From Emergencia sp. (GTDB lineage: Bacteria > Bacillota > Clostridia > Peptostreptococcales > Anaerovoracaceae), in contig JALEOD010000057.1 in the NCBI GenBank assembly GCA_022767345.1, positions 1 to 51,187 on the forward strand: DNA of 51,187 nucleotides, written 5' to 3'. Numbering within the stretch: the stretch's first letter is position 1; every line of letters begins with the position of its first letter. This document shows positions 9,389-17,283 of the stretch, one piece after another. The notes below the pieces were generated by a model, which worked only from the letters and a program-made list of their open reading frames with translations, had not been told where the DNA came from and searched no databases. Both the position numbers and the translations under genes were made by a program.

Positions 9389-9853
9389 CTACCACCTCTG
9401 TTTCATGGCATGGTCGATTTTTCGAGCCGCGTCCTTCTTCGCCATGTCCTCACGCTTATCGTAGTTTTTCTTTCCTCTCGCTACCGCCAGCTCCATCTTC
9501 GCCCTTCCGTCCTCATTGATATATAAATTCAACGGCACCAAAGTCATCCCTTTCAAAGTCGTATATCCGATCAGCTTTCTGATTTCCTGCTTATGTAAGA
9601 GAAGCTTTTTGGGGCGCAGAGGGTCCGTATTATAACGATTTCCCTGCTCATAGGGACTGATGTTCATACCATAGACAATCATCTCACCCTTTTCAATTTT
9701 GGCGTAACTCTCTTTGATGCTGACCTTTCCCGCACGGATGGATTTAATCTCCGTACCGGTCAGTACAAGTCCCGCCTCGTACACTTCCTCTATAAAATAA
9801 TCATGGCGCGCTTTTTTGTTGGCTGCCACCATTTTCTTCTGTCTCTTTACCAT
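9389..9853 (-). CDS. smpB: SsrA-binding protein SmpB
   Basis: 154 residues, the usual length. SmpB binds the tRNA-like domain of tmRNA and is required for trans-translation. Typical motifs are N-terminal [36 protein letters not shown], and the basic C-terminal tail [20 protein letters not shown] that enters the mRNA channel. The start overlaps the end of the third signal peptidase gene by 7 bases. Its RNA partner, ssrA, is in the same window (485-844) but about 8.5 kb away rather than adjacent. Confidence 0.98.
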   Translation of the reverse strand: MVKRQKKMVAANKKARHDYFIEEVYEAGLVLTGTEIKSIRAGKVSIKESYAKIEKGEMIVYGMNISPYEQGNRYNTDPLRPKKLLLHKQEIRKLIGYTTLKGMTLVPLNLYINEDGRAKMELAVARGKKNYDKREDMAKKDAARKIDHAMKQRW

Positions 9854-10341
9854 TTTAAAATCACCTTTCCCAGTAAATCCTCTTCATCAACCATCCCTAC
9901 AGATTCATGCCTGCTGTCTGTGCTGGCAGCTCTGTTATCTCCGAGCACAAAAACTTTTCCTTCAGGCACCTGCATCTCGTCCATATCGCCGCTGATGCCC
10001 TGCGTAAATACATACGCTTCGTCCAGCTTCTCATTGTTTACATAGACCTGACCTTCCGTAATCATGACGCGATCGCCCGCTGTGCCGATGACCCGTTTTG
10101 CCATGACTGTATTCTCCCCGGACACCGCATAAATTTTATTTTTCATCAGAATCACATCGCCCCGGTGCGGCTCTCTTTCCCCCGCGAAGGCAAATCTGTT
10201 AATCATCACCCTTTCCCCGCTCTCATAGGAAGGAAGCATGCTTTGATCTGTAATCTCCGTAATCTGAAAACACAGAGACACCAAGAGCCCCGCACCTGTA
10301 CCTAATATAACAGCAAATATAAAGATAACTGATTTTTTCAT
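9847..10341 (-). CDS. lepB: signal peptidase I (third of three tandem copies)
   Basis: 164 residues. One N-terminal membrane anchor (about 4-26) precedes the S26 catalytic domain: nucleophile Ser34 in DQSMLPS, general base Lys82 in [10 protein letters not shown], and the [11 protein letters not shown] box. All catalytic elements are intact. It differs from the two upstream paralogues in having Leu in place of Glu in the SMxP box and a less acidic substrate-side sequence, so its substrate range may differ. The ATG directly follows the TAA of the preceding copy, and the end overlaps smpB. It removes signal peptides of Sec/Tat-exported proteins at the outer face of the membrane. Confidence 0.95.
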   Translation of the reverse strand: MKKSVIFIFAVILGTGAGLLVSLCFQITEITDQSMLPSYESGERVMINRFAFAGEREPHRGDVILMKNKIYAVSGENTVMAKRVIGTAGDRVMITEGQVYVNNEKLDEAYVFTQGISGDMDEMQVPEGKVFVLGDNRAASTDSRHESVGMVDEEDLLGKVILKW

Positions 10342-10917
10342 TTACTGTGCACTTCCAATCGTTCCAAATTTACTTAATGGATAAAGCCTGAATACTACCT
10401 TTCCTACAATCTTATCTTCCTCAACGAAACCGACTTCCAGAAACCTGCTGTCTGTGCTGTGCAGTCTGTTGTCACCCATGCAGAAGTAATTACCTTCCGG
10501 CACGACAACAGGCCCAACATCACCGTTTGTAGTGCCATCTTTAATATAGCGTTCTTTCAGCTGCTCTCCATTTATGTACACGTTTCCATCGCGAACCTCT
10601 ACAATATCTCCCGGCACGCCGATGACTCTCTTAATCAGTTTCTTCAAAACACCTCTGTTATTATCTCTGAGTTTTGACTGAAAAACGATGACGTCACCTC
10701 TTTCGGGTGCCAGTTCTCCTGCGTAGGCCTGCTTATGAATCAGCAGATAATCCTTATGTTCAAAACCGGGTTCCATCGACCTTCCATAAACCGCGGTAGG
10801 GATTACAAACTGCACTACAATCAGCGCTGCCGCACTGGCTGACAATACCGACTTCAGCCAGTCAATCCGATTTTCCCGTTCTCTCTGTCTCTTTCTTTCT
10901 CTTCTGCTTCTTCCCAT
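10342..10917 (-). CDS. lepB: signal peptidase I (second of three tandem copies)
   Basis: 191 residues from the ATG at 10917, chosen because GGGGAGAGG lies 6 bases before it; an ATG 21 bases upstream (10938) lacks a ribosome binding site. A very basic N-terminus (SRRERKRQRERENR) precedes a single membrane anchor (about 22-43). Catalytic Ser47 (GRSMEPG), Lys96 (LIKRVIGVPGD) and GDNRLHSTDSR are present. It is a Gram-positive SipS-type enzyme. It is separated by about 20 bases from the upstream paralogue and touches the downstream one. Confidence 0.95.
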   Translation of the reverse strand: MGRSRRERKRQRERENRIDWLKSVLSASAAALIVVQFVIPTAVYGRSMEPGFEHKDYLLIHKQAYAGELAPERGDVIVFQSKLRDNNRGVLKKLIKRVIGVPGDIVEVRDGNVYINGEQLKERYIKDGTTNGDVGPVVVPEGNYFCMGDNRLHSTDSRFLEVGFVEEDKIVGKVVFRLYPLSKFGTIGSAQ

Positions 10918-10937
10918 GATTTCCCTCTCCCCGTACA

Positions 10938-11468
10938 TTATTTGTTATACGGATTGTGAATGATGCCGAATTCGCTGAATGGGTAAACGCGCAGTACCAC
11001 CTTACCGATGACATCCTCTATACTGATACAGCCTACATCCTCATCTCTGCTGTCAATGCTGACTCTTCGATTATCACCCATACAGAAAATTTTCCCTTCA
11101 GGAACCACCAGACGCTTTATCTCACCAGAAGTATAACCTTCTTTGGTGTAGTCCTCTTCTAATTTCTCATCGTTGATGAACACCTCTCCGTCGATAATAT
11201 CGATGGTATCGCCGGGCAGACCGATAATACGCTTAATCAGCATCTTCTCTTCGCCGTTTTCCTGTACCAGTGAAGAATGCACTACGACGACATCTCCGCG
11301 CTCCGGCTCGCCGAACAGTGTATAAGACTGCTTGCTCACAAAGAGATAATCATTTTCATAGAAATTCGGCTCCATGGAACTCTGCTTCACAATGGTCGGT
11401 TTCACAAATTGTATTACTATTACAGCAATCACTACCGCGAATAAAATGTCCTTAATCCACTCTTTCAT
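10938..11468 (-). CDS. lepB: signal peptidase I (first of three tandem copies)
   Basis: 176 residues. Membrane anchor about 5-27, nucleophile Ser31 (QSSMEPN), general base Lys79 (MLIKRIIGLPGD), and the GDNRRVSIDSRD box: a complete S26A peptidase of the SipS type. It follows the RluA-family gene by 17 bases, and two further signal peptidase genes follow. Three consecutive intact copies in one operon with smpB is a higher dosage than usual. Confidence 0.96.
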   Translation of the reverse strand: MKEWIKDILFAVVIAVIVIQFVKPTIVKQSSMEPNFYENDYLFVSKQSYTLFGEPERGDVVVVHSSLVQENGEEKMLIKRIIGLPGDTIDIIDGEVFINDEKLEEDYTKEGYTSGEIKRLVVPEGKIFCMGDNRRVSIDSRDEDVGCISIEDVIGKVVLRVYPFSEFGIIHNPYNK

Positions 11469-11485
11469 TTCTTACTAATTCCCCT

Positions 11486-12472
11486 CTATTCATCTTGTTC
11501 AAAAATATATTTTTTTATTCCAGTAAAGGTTTCCGGCAGCTGCGCCCGAATTTCTTTTCCGCTGAGATAGGAAAAGTCGCCTGTACAGCTGCCAAACTCC
11601 AGTCTGTACGCATGAAGCAGCTGACAGGATAATCCGAATTCTCTGCCGGCGGCGGCATTTATCTTTCCGTCCCCGTACTTAGGATCGCCAAGCACCGGAT
11701 AGCCCGCTCCCGCCAGATGCGCTCTAATCTGGTGGGTTCTTCCGGTAATAATTTCGACCTCCAGCAACGTGCAGTCCCTGCCGCAGAAGGTTCCATGCTG
11801 CAGCGGTACGGCGATAGTCTCCATCTCTTTGCCGCTGCCCTCCATCGGCACTACAGTAATGCGGTTTTTCTTTTCATCCTTGGTCATCCTGTCCTTCAGA
11901 TGCAGCGGCTTTGTCACTCTGCCGCTGACAATGGTCAGATAAAACTTATGGATCTTATCCTTTTCCCGCACCATCCGGTTCAGCGCCTGCAGAGACGGTC
12001 CGGTTTTTCCAAAGAGCACCAGTCCGCTTGTATTTCTATCCAGCCTGTTTACCGGCGCCGGCGTAAAAGTTCTTTCCAATCTGGGATTGAACGCCCCTTT
12101 TTCAATGAGATAGTCCACAACCTGATTTGCCAGATGATTCTTTTTCTCACTGCTGTCTCCATGAGTCAAAAGTCCCAGCGGTTTTACCACCGCCAAAAGG
12201 TTCTCATCCTCATAAGCAATTTCAAACTGCCTTCGCGTCCTGCTCTGCTGTCTGCGCTTCCGAAACTTCTCAAAATCCCCATCACTGATATACAAGAGTA
12301 CCTCATCGCCAAGGTGCAGAATCGTATCTTCCTTTCCCCTCTTTCCGTTGACTTTGACATCCTTTCGGATAGATTTGTAAATGAAGCTCAGAGGCGCATT
12401 TTCCAAATATTTTCTGAGGAACTTGTCCAAACGCTGTTCCTGCTCGTTTTTACCGATTTCAATCCTAATCAT
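11486..12472 (-). CDS. RluA-family pseudouridine synthase
   Basis: 328 residues: N-terminal S4 RNA-binding domain (about 13-60) and a catalytic domain with the family box VNRLDRNTSGLVLF, catalytic Asp145. The C-terminal motif EIITGRTHQIRAHLAGAGYPVLGDPKYGD is typical of RluA/RluC/RluD enzymes, which make pseudouridine in 23S rRNA or tRNA. The target site cannot be assigned from sequence alone; an RluC-like role in 23S rRNA is likely. It is the first gene of the minus-strand operon with three lepB copies, smpB and tetR, and starts divergently from the small membrane protein gene at 12578. Confidence 0.93.
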   Translation of the reverse strand: MIRIEIGKNEQEQRLDKFLRKYLENAPLSFIYKSIRKDVKVNGKRGKEDTILHLGDEVLLYISDGDFEKFRKRRQQSRTRRQFEIAYEDENLLAVVKPLGLLTHGDSSEKKNHLANQVVDYLIEKGAFNPRLERTFTPAPVNRLDRNTSGLVLFGKTGPSLQALNRMVREKDKIHKFYLTIVSGRVTKPLHLKDRMTKDEKKNRITVVPMEGSGKEMETIAVPLQHGTFCGRDCTLLEVEIITGRTHQIRAHLAGAGYPVLGDPKYGDGKINAAAGREFGLSCQLLHAYRLEFGSCTGDFSYLSGKEIRAQLPETFTGIKKYIFEQDE

Positions 12473-12577
12473 ACCCTTTATTATACAACATTCGCCGCTT
12501 TAAAGCAAAATGTATTTGTCCTTTTGAGTAAAGTATGTTAAATTATATATGAAGAAAAAAACGAAAGGAGAATCTTT

Positions 12578-13009
12578 ATGAAAGGATTAAAAGATTTTTT
12601 CTACGACAAAAATGATATTATCATTGCACTTGCGATATTAATGATAGCCGCACTTCTCATCGTGTGGCGCATGGAGGTCATCATGGACTATCCAGAGACC
12701 CTCGCTTTAGAAACCGGCACCATCGACACTACAGAACCTTCTGCTGTTGACGATTCACAGACACCGCAGCAGACAGACGAAATCTGGACGGACGGCACAC
12801 TGGCAAAGGACGTTACCGTTACCATCCAGGGCGGTTCAGCCACCGATGCTGTGCAGAGTCTCATCGACGCAAATCTTTTCGACTCCTATGCCGAGTACGA
12901 GTCAGTCTGCAGGGCTGCCGGGTACGCGCCGGAAAACATCAAGGCGACAGCCTTTACGTTCCCCGCAGGCAGTACCCAGACAGACATTGCCAGAATGGTT
13001 ACACAGTAA
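12578..13009 (+). CDS. membrane-anchored protein with MltG-like C-terminal segment, function unknown
   Basis: 143 residues. One membrane helix (about 13-31), a Thr/Asp/Gln-rich linker (about 45-70), then a small domain (about 75-143) whose end, ATAFTFPAGSTQTDIARMVT, resembles the LysM-like N-terminal part of MltG/YceG endolytic transglycosylases. The catalytic MltG domain is absent, so no enzymatic role is claimed. GAAAGGAG lies 8 bases before the ATG. It is transcribed away from the rluA operon; the next gene converges on it with a 3-base gap. Confidence 0.75.
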   Translation: MKGLKDFFYDKNDIIIALAILMIAALLIVWRMEVIMDYPETLALETGTIDTTEPSAVDDSQTPQQTDEIWTDGTLAKDVTVTIQGGSATDAVQSLIDANLFDSYAEYESVCRAAGYAPENIKATAFTFPAGSTQTDIARMVTQ

Positions 13010-13012
13010 ATA

Positions 13013-13279
13013 TTACTTTTTCAAAAGCTCGATGATTTTTGTCAATCGAGCTTTTTGCTGCCCGTTCATCATAGGCATTAAGCTCTGTACCGCTGCCATC
13101 TGCTTCTCATAAGGAATATTGGCAGCCTCCAGTTTTTCCTTAATTTTCATAATCTCTGATACCAGTTCTGCATCACTTTTCTGTTCGTAGGATTTGACCC
13201 TGGCCGCAGCGCTCTTTTTATCAGCTGAAAGCCCCAGCTGCCCTGCCAGATCCTGAATCATCTTGTCATCTAATTGCAT
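13013..13279 (-). CDS. small conserved-looking helical protein, function unknown
   Basis: 88 residues, predicted largely helical and charged, no membrane segment or signal peptide. Gln/Lys/Met-rich helices (LGLSADKKSAAARVKSYEQK, then MKIKEKLEAAN) end with ARLTKIIELLKK. AGGATG precedes the start. It diverges from the small gene at 13363. I do not recognise a family; a heptad-like pattern suggests a helical bundle or coiled coil. Confidence 0.7.
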   Translation of the reverse strand: MQLDDKMIQDLAGQLGLSADKKSAAARVKSYEQKSDAELVSEIMKIKEKLEAANIPYEKQMAAVQSLMPMMNGQQKARLTKIIELLKK

Positions 13280-13362
13280 GAATCCACATCCTTTCTACTA
13301 CACTATATGCACAAGTCGCGTCGGTATTTCATAATATGATATAGAAATTACGGAGGTGACAT

Positions 13363-13599
13363 ATGGCAAACAACCCTATTCCAATTCTGGCTGTGCTGTT
13401 TCTATTGAAAAACAAAAATACCGGAGCCGGTTTCAGACCACCGGTTATGAATACCTTGGAACTGGAATCCATGCTGGACAACGCCCATTCTATGATACAT
13501 ACCATCGAAAAACTCCGCGGTTTTGCCCAAGCCGGCGGACAAGGCGCTCTTCCTGATATGAAAAAAATGATGGAAATCGTTGAAAAATTACCGCTTTAG
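13363..13599 (+). CDS. small protein of unknown function
   Basis: 78 residues with a short hydrophobic N-terminus (IPILAVLFLLKN), a GAGFRPP segment and a helical C-terminal half (LESMLDNAHSMIHTIEKLRG; MKKMMEIVEKL). A strong GGAGGTGA ribosome binding site 5 bases before the ATG supports translation. The promoter of the aldolase gene lies in its last codons, so the two may also be cotranscribed. Family not recognised. Confidence 0.7.
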   Translation: MANNPIPILAVLFLLKNKNTGAGFRPPVMNTLELESMLDNAHSMIHTIEKLRGFAQAGGQGALPDMKKMMEIVEKLPL

Positions 13600-13607
13600 T
13601 GTATAAT
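13580..13607 (+). promoter_or_regulatory. promoter of fba
   Basis: TTGAAA (13580-13585), 16-base spacer, TATAAT (13602-13607), overlapping the end of the preceding small gene and 30 bases upstream of the aldolase start. Confidence 0.8.
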
Positions 13608-13636
13608 AGACATATACATTTTTAAGGAGGTATGAC

Positions 13637-14566
13637 ATGGCTTTAGTAACAACAAAAGAAATGTTCGCAAAAGCAATTAACAGTGACTATGCAGTTGGCG
13701 CTTTCAACGTAAATAATATGGAAATCATTCAGGGTATCGTTGCGGCAGCACAGATTGAGCAGGCTCCACTGATTCTGCAGGTTTCCGCAGGTGCAAGAAA
13801 ATATGCAAAACCGGCCTACTTAACCAAACTGGTGGAAGCTGCAATCGAAGATACCGGTGTAGATGTAGCCCTTCATCTGGACCACGGCGAAGACTTTGAA
13901 ATCTGCAAAAAATGCGTCGACGATGGCTTTACTTCCGTTATGATTGACGGCTCCAAATATCCTTTGGAGGAGAACATCGCTCTGACCAGGCAGGTGGTGG
14001 AATACGCTCACGCCCACGGCGTTGTAGTAGAAGCTGAACTGGGCAAGCTGGCAGGTGTAGAGGACAACATCAAAGTTGACGCTCGTTCCGCCACTTTCAC
14101 CGACCCTGACGAGGCAGCAGAATTTGTAGAAAAAACCGGCGTAGATTCCCTTGCCATCGCCATCGGCACCAGCCACGGCGCATACAAATTCAAAGGTGAG
14201 CCTTATCTTGACTACGAAAGACTGAAAAAAATTCACGCTTTGATTCCCAATACTCCGCTGGTTCTCCACGGTGCTTCCTCGGTTTTAAAGGAATTTGTCG
14301 ACAGATGCAACCAGTACGGCGGAGAAATTCCGGGCGCACAGGGCGTTCCCGAAGAGATGATTCACGAAGCCGTGAAATACGGTATCTGCAAGGTTAACGT
14401 AGATACAGACCTTCGTCTTGCTATGACCGCCGAAATCAGAAGAGTGCTCGCTGAAAACCCGGGAGAATTCGACCCCAGAAAATATCTGGGACCGGGCAGA
14501 GACGCCATCACCAGAATGGTACAGCACAAAATCAGAGATATGCTCAACGCATCAGGAAAAATGTAA
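13637..14566 (+). CDS. fba: class II fructose-bisphosphate aldolase
   Basis: 309 residues, usual length for class IIB enzymes. It cleaves fructose-1,6-bisphosphate to glyceraldehyde-3-phosphate and dihydroxyacetone phosphate in glycolysis. Zinc ligand and catalytic region VALHLDHGED (His80, Asp82, His83), EAELGKLAG, AIGTSHGAYKF and the substrate-binding VLHGASS and NVDTDLR motifs are all present. AAGGAGG stands 7 bases before the ATG. A dedicated promoter and a downstream terminator indicate a single-gene unit. Tagatose-bisphosphate aldolase is a possible alternative because the families overlap, but the glycolytic role is more likely. Confidence 0.95.
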   Translation: MALVTTKEMFAKAINSDYAVGAFNVNNMEIIQGIVAAAQIEQAPLILQVSAGARKYAKPAYLTKLVEAAIEDTGVDVALHLDHGEDFEICKKCVDDGFTSVMIDGSKYPLEENIALTRQVVEYAHAHGVVVEAELGKLAGVEDNIKVDARSATFTDPDEAAEFVEKTGVDSLAIAIGTSHGAYKFKGEPYLDYERLKKIHALIPNTPLVLHGASSVLKEFVDRCNQYGGEIPGAQGVPEEMIHEAVKYGICKVNVDTDLRLAMTAEIRRVLAENPGEFDPRKYLGPGRDAITRMVQHKIRDMLNASGKM

Positions 14567-14606
14567 GAAACGTGTTCATAACGGAATCAAAAATTCCTAC
14601 AAAAAA

Positions 14607-14631
14607 GGGGCTGCCTGCGGCAGCCTCTTTT
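14607..14631. terminator. terminator between fba and the luxR-type gene
   Basis: Arms GGGGCTGCC and GGCAGCCTC with a TGC loop, A6 on the left and TTTTAT on the right. It ends at the stop codon of the convergent regulator gene. The same GGCTGCC/GGCAGCC stem, with an extra palindrome in the loop, is found at 28150. Confidence 0.85.
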
Positions 14632-15550
14632 ATACTTTCGGTTCTTTTTCTTCTCTAACAATGCACACCGCTTCTACTCTGCTCTTAACACCGAGCTTTC
14701 TGAACAGGTTGTAGACATGGGCTTTTACCGTGCTTTCCGAAATAAACAGCGCTTCAGCAATCTGCGTATTTGTCTTGCCGCTGTAGATTTCTCCAAGAAT
14801 TTCAATCTCTCTTTTCGTCAGTTCATATTTGGACTGCACATTGGCAAGGGCCTCGTGGAGTTCCATTACGACTGGAGCCTCAGAGGTATAAGAACTTCTG
14901 AAATCCCGCTTGTACTGCAGCACCAAATTTGCTGCGTTGATTACCAGCCAATAATAGATGGTAATGTTCATGATGATTTCTTTATTACCGTCAATCCAGC
15001 CGCTTTCACTGATGAAGTAACTGATATAGTTTACCGTCATAAAAAAGGTAATCACGGCCTTATATGCGATAAACCGCTTGGGCGCTTTGCTGCGGATACT
15101 GTTTAAAATACTGCTGATACTGCCCACAATCAGCAGGCCAATGAGAGGCACATCAATAATCAGTCTGATCCAGTAAATTTCTCTAAACAGAATCACCGCT
15201 GCCAACCAGATAATTCCATAAAAAAATACGTAAACTGACGCAAAATCCGTAAACCGGCTCTTTTCCTCTACCCCGGTAATACTGTTGCTGACCCGAAGCC
15301 ACAGGTATACAAGAACCGCGATGAAACAATCACCGATACTGATCAGCAGTGAGGTGTCCATGTGTATAATGTTGTCGCAGTAGTAAATCACAAAGTCATA
15401 CACGTTCATAAACAGGAGCATGATTACAAAGGGTTTCATGGAAGCAAACTGCTTTTCTTTATCTCCTTTTCCTGCCAGCCACTGTATGGTCAGACCGCAG
15501 GCCCCTATCAGAATTGCAAATATATAAAGAAAGACAATTATATGTCGCAT
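14630..15550 (-). CDS. membrane-bound LuxR-family transcriptional regulator
   Basis: 306 residues. The first 215 residues contain about seven hydrophobic helices; the C-terminal 65 form a LuxR helix-turn-helix (LTKREIEILGEIYSGKTNTQ, then FISESTVKAHVYNLFRKLGV). This layout, membrane sensor fused directly to LuxR DNA-binding domain without a receiver domain, is seen in many Eggerthella and some Clostridia regulators. AGAGGA precedes the ATG. It stands alone between two terminators; the target is not evident, the neighbours being aldolase and nicotinate phosphoribosyltransferase. Confidence 0.87.
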   Translation of the reverse strand: MRHIIVFLYIFAILIGACGLTIQWLAGKGDKEKQFASMKPFVIMLLFMNVYDFVIYYCDNIIHMDTSLLISIGDCFIAVLVYLWLRVSNSITGVEEKSRFTDFASVYVFFYGIIWLAAVILFREIYWIRLIIDVPLIGLLIVGSISSILNSIRSKAPKRFIAYKAVITFFMTVNYISYFISESGWIDGNKEIIMNITIYYWLVINAANLVLQYKRDFRSSYTSEAPVVMELHEALANVQSKYELTKREIEILGEIYSGKTNTQIAEALFISESTVKAHVYNLFRKLGVKSRVEAVCIVREEKEPKV

Positions 15551-15602
15551 ACGAGTTCCTCTCTATTCAAAAACTTACTTTTATTTTACTATGGAATATA
15601 CC

Positions 15603-15632
15603 AAAAGACCAGCAAAAATATGCTGGTCTTTT
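15603..15632 (-). terminator. intrinsic terminator after nicotinate phosphoribosyltransferase
   Basis: AAAAGACCAGCA and TGCTGGTCTTTT arms around a short A/T loop; the symmetric T/A runs would let it work in both directions. It lies 90 bases past the phosphoribosyltransferase stop and just upstream of the LuxR-type gene. Confidence 0.85.
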
Positions 15633-15720
15633 AAATTTTATTGTCAGAAAACAACAAAGGTCCCGGACACTCACCCGAAGCTCTGCTTGCCGAAAAGGTG
15701 GATTCTTTATTCTCAGCAGC

Positions 15721-17157
15721 CTACCGCACGGTATGCGCTTCTAAAAGTTGGTTCTTCATATTCCACAGATTCTGGGACAAATCCACATAATAGGTCTGCG
15801 GATTTTCAAAACGCAATGTCTCACTCCACAGCGTCTCTATCTGCTGTGCGCAATAGGACCTAATCTCTTCGATTGACGGACTTTTATACACGCACTTACC
15901 TTTATCAAAGAGCTGTACCCTGAGGTTCTTTACACAGAAATTATAAAGTTTTTTCTTCTTCCATACTGCATTGGGATCAAAAATTTCATATCCATCCACT
16001 TCAGGAATTACTTCACCATCTACAGTTAAAACGTCCGCCAGCGCTTTTCCTGTCTCCTTATCGAAAAGACGGAACAACGACTTAAAACCAGGATTAGTAA
16101 TCTTTTCCACATTCTCGGATATCTTAATCTTTGGAATGATTGCGCCGTCCTGCTCCAGTGCTGCCAGTTTATATACACCGCCAAAGACCGGTTCCGACTT
16201 GGCTGTAATCAGTCGCTCACCAACGCCGAAGGAATCAATTTGCGCGCCTTCCATGATGACATCTCTAATGATGTATTCATCCAGCGAATTAGATACTGTA
16301 ATAGTACAGTCCGTAAGTCCGGCCTCGTCCAGCATTTTTCTGGCTTTCTTTGTCAGATAAGCTACATCGCCGCTGTCGATACGAATCCCCATTTTTTTTG
16401 GCTGCACTTCCTTAAACACTCTGATTGCATTAGGGACACCGGACTTCAGCACATTATAGGTATCCACCAGCAATGTACAATTTTCCGGATAAATTTCAGC
16501 ATACTTTTTAAATGCCTCGTATTCAGACGAGAACATCTGAACCCAACTGTGCGCCATAGTTCCAAGGGCAGTAATGCCAAAATCTCTGTCTGCGATGGCA
16601 CATGCTGTTCCTGCGCAGCCTCCTATATATGCCGCACGAGCGCCATAGACTGCTGCCGCAGTACCATGTGCTCTTCTTGTTCCAAACTCCATGACAGGCC
16701 TTCCCTGCGCGGCTCTGACAATACGGTTCGCCTTCGTCGCAATCAGGCTCTGATGATTTATAATTAAAAGCACCATTGTTTCGATAAACTGCGCCTGAAT
16801 CACAGGGCCTCTCACCGTCAGAATAGGTTCATGAGGAAAAATCGGCGTTCCTTCCGGCACCGCCCAGACATCACAGGAAAATTTAAAGTTTTTCAGATAA
16901 TCCAGGAAATCTTCACAAAAAATTCCTTTCTCTCTTAAGTAGGCAATGTCCTCCTGTGTAAAACGCAAATCTCTCAAATAGTCAATGAGCTGTTCTACAC
17001 CCGCCATAATCGCATAACCGCCGCCATCGGGCACTTTTCTAAAGAACATATCGAAATAGGCGATACCTTCTTCCACATTACCTGACTGAAAATATCCATT
17101 TGCCATGGTAATCTCATAGAAATCTGTCAGCATTGTCAGGTTTTCATTTTTCATCAT
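15721..17157 (-). CDS. pncB: nicotinate phosphoribosyltransferase
   Basis: 478 residues from the ATG at 17157, which has AAAGGAG 9 bases upstream; a TTG at 17187 preceded by GGAGGAGAG would add ten residues. The enzyme joins nicotinate to PRPP, the first step of NAD salvage. N-terminal LTDFYEITMANGYF, GTRRAHG (about 165-171) with the following Gly/Ala-rich GARAAYIGGCAGTA, and VSNSLDEY plus GVGERL match the longer, Gram-positive NAPRTase type. It has its own promoter inside the 3' end of uvrA and its own terminator, so it is probably monocistronic. Confidence 0.95.
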   Translation of the reverse strand: MMKNENLTMLTDFYEITMANGYFQSGNVEEGIAYFDMFFRKVPDGGGYAIMAGVEQLIDYLRDLRFTQEDIAYLREKGIFCEDFLDYLKNFKFSCDVWAVPEGTPIFPHEPILTVRGPVIQAQFIETMVLLIINHQSLIATKANRIVRAAQGRPVMEFGTRRAHGTAAAVYGARAAYIGGCAGTACAIADRDFGITALGTMAHSWVQMFSSEYEAFKKYAEIYPENCTLLVDTYNVLKSGVPNAIRVFKEVQPKKMGIRIDSGDVAYLTKKARKMLDEAGLTDCTITVSNSLDEYIIRDVIMEGAQIDSFGVGERLITAKSEPVFGGVYKLAALEQDGAIIPKIKISENVEKITNPGFKSLFRLFDKETGKALADVLTVDGEVIPEVDGYEIFDPNAVWKKKKLYNFCVKNLRVQLFDKGKCVYKSPSIEEIRSYCAQQIETLWSETLRFENPQTYYVDLSQNLWNMKNQLLEAHTVR

Positions 17158-17254
17158 TGGGATAATCTCCTTTAATATACAATCCAAATCATCTCTCCTC
17201 CTCTCTGCGCAAAATCCGCGCCCGTTGAGAGGAACAATAAAGGTACAATTTAAT

Positions 17255-17283
17255 ATTATACACTATTTCAGAATTTTCTTCAA
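17255..17283 (-). promoter_or_regulatory. promoter of nicotinate phosphoribosyltransferase gene
   Basis: Minus strand TTGAAG (17283-17278), 17-base spacer, TATAAT (17260-17255). It overlaps the last codons of uvrA. Confidence 0.75.
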
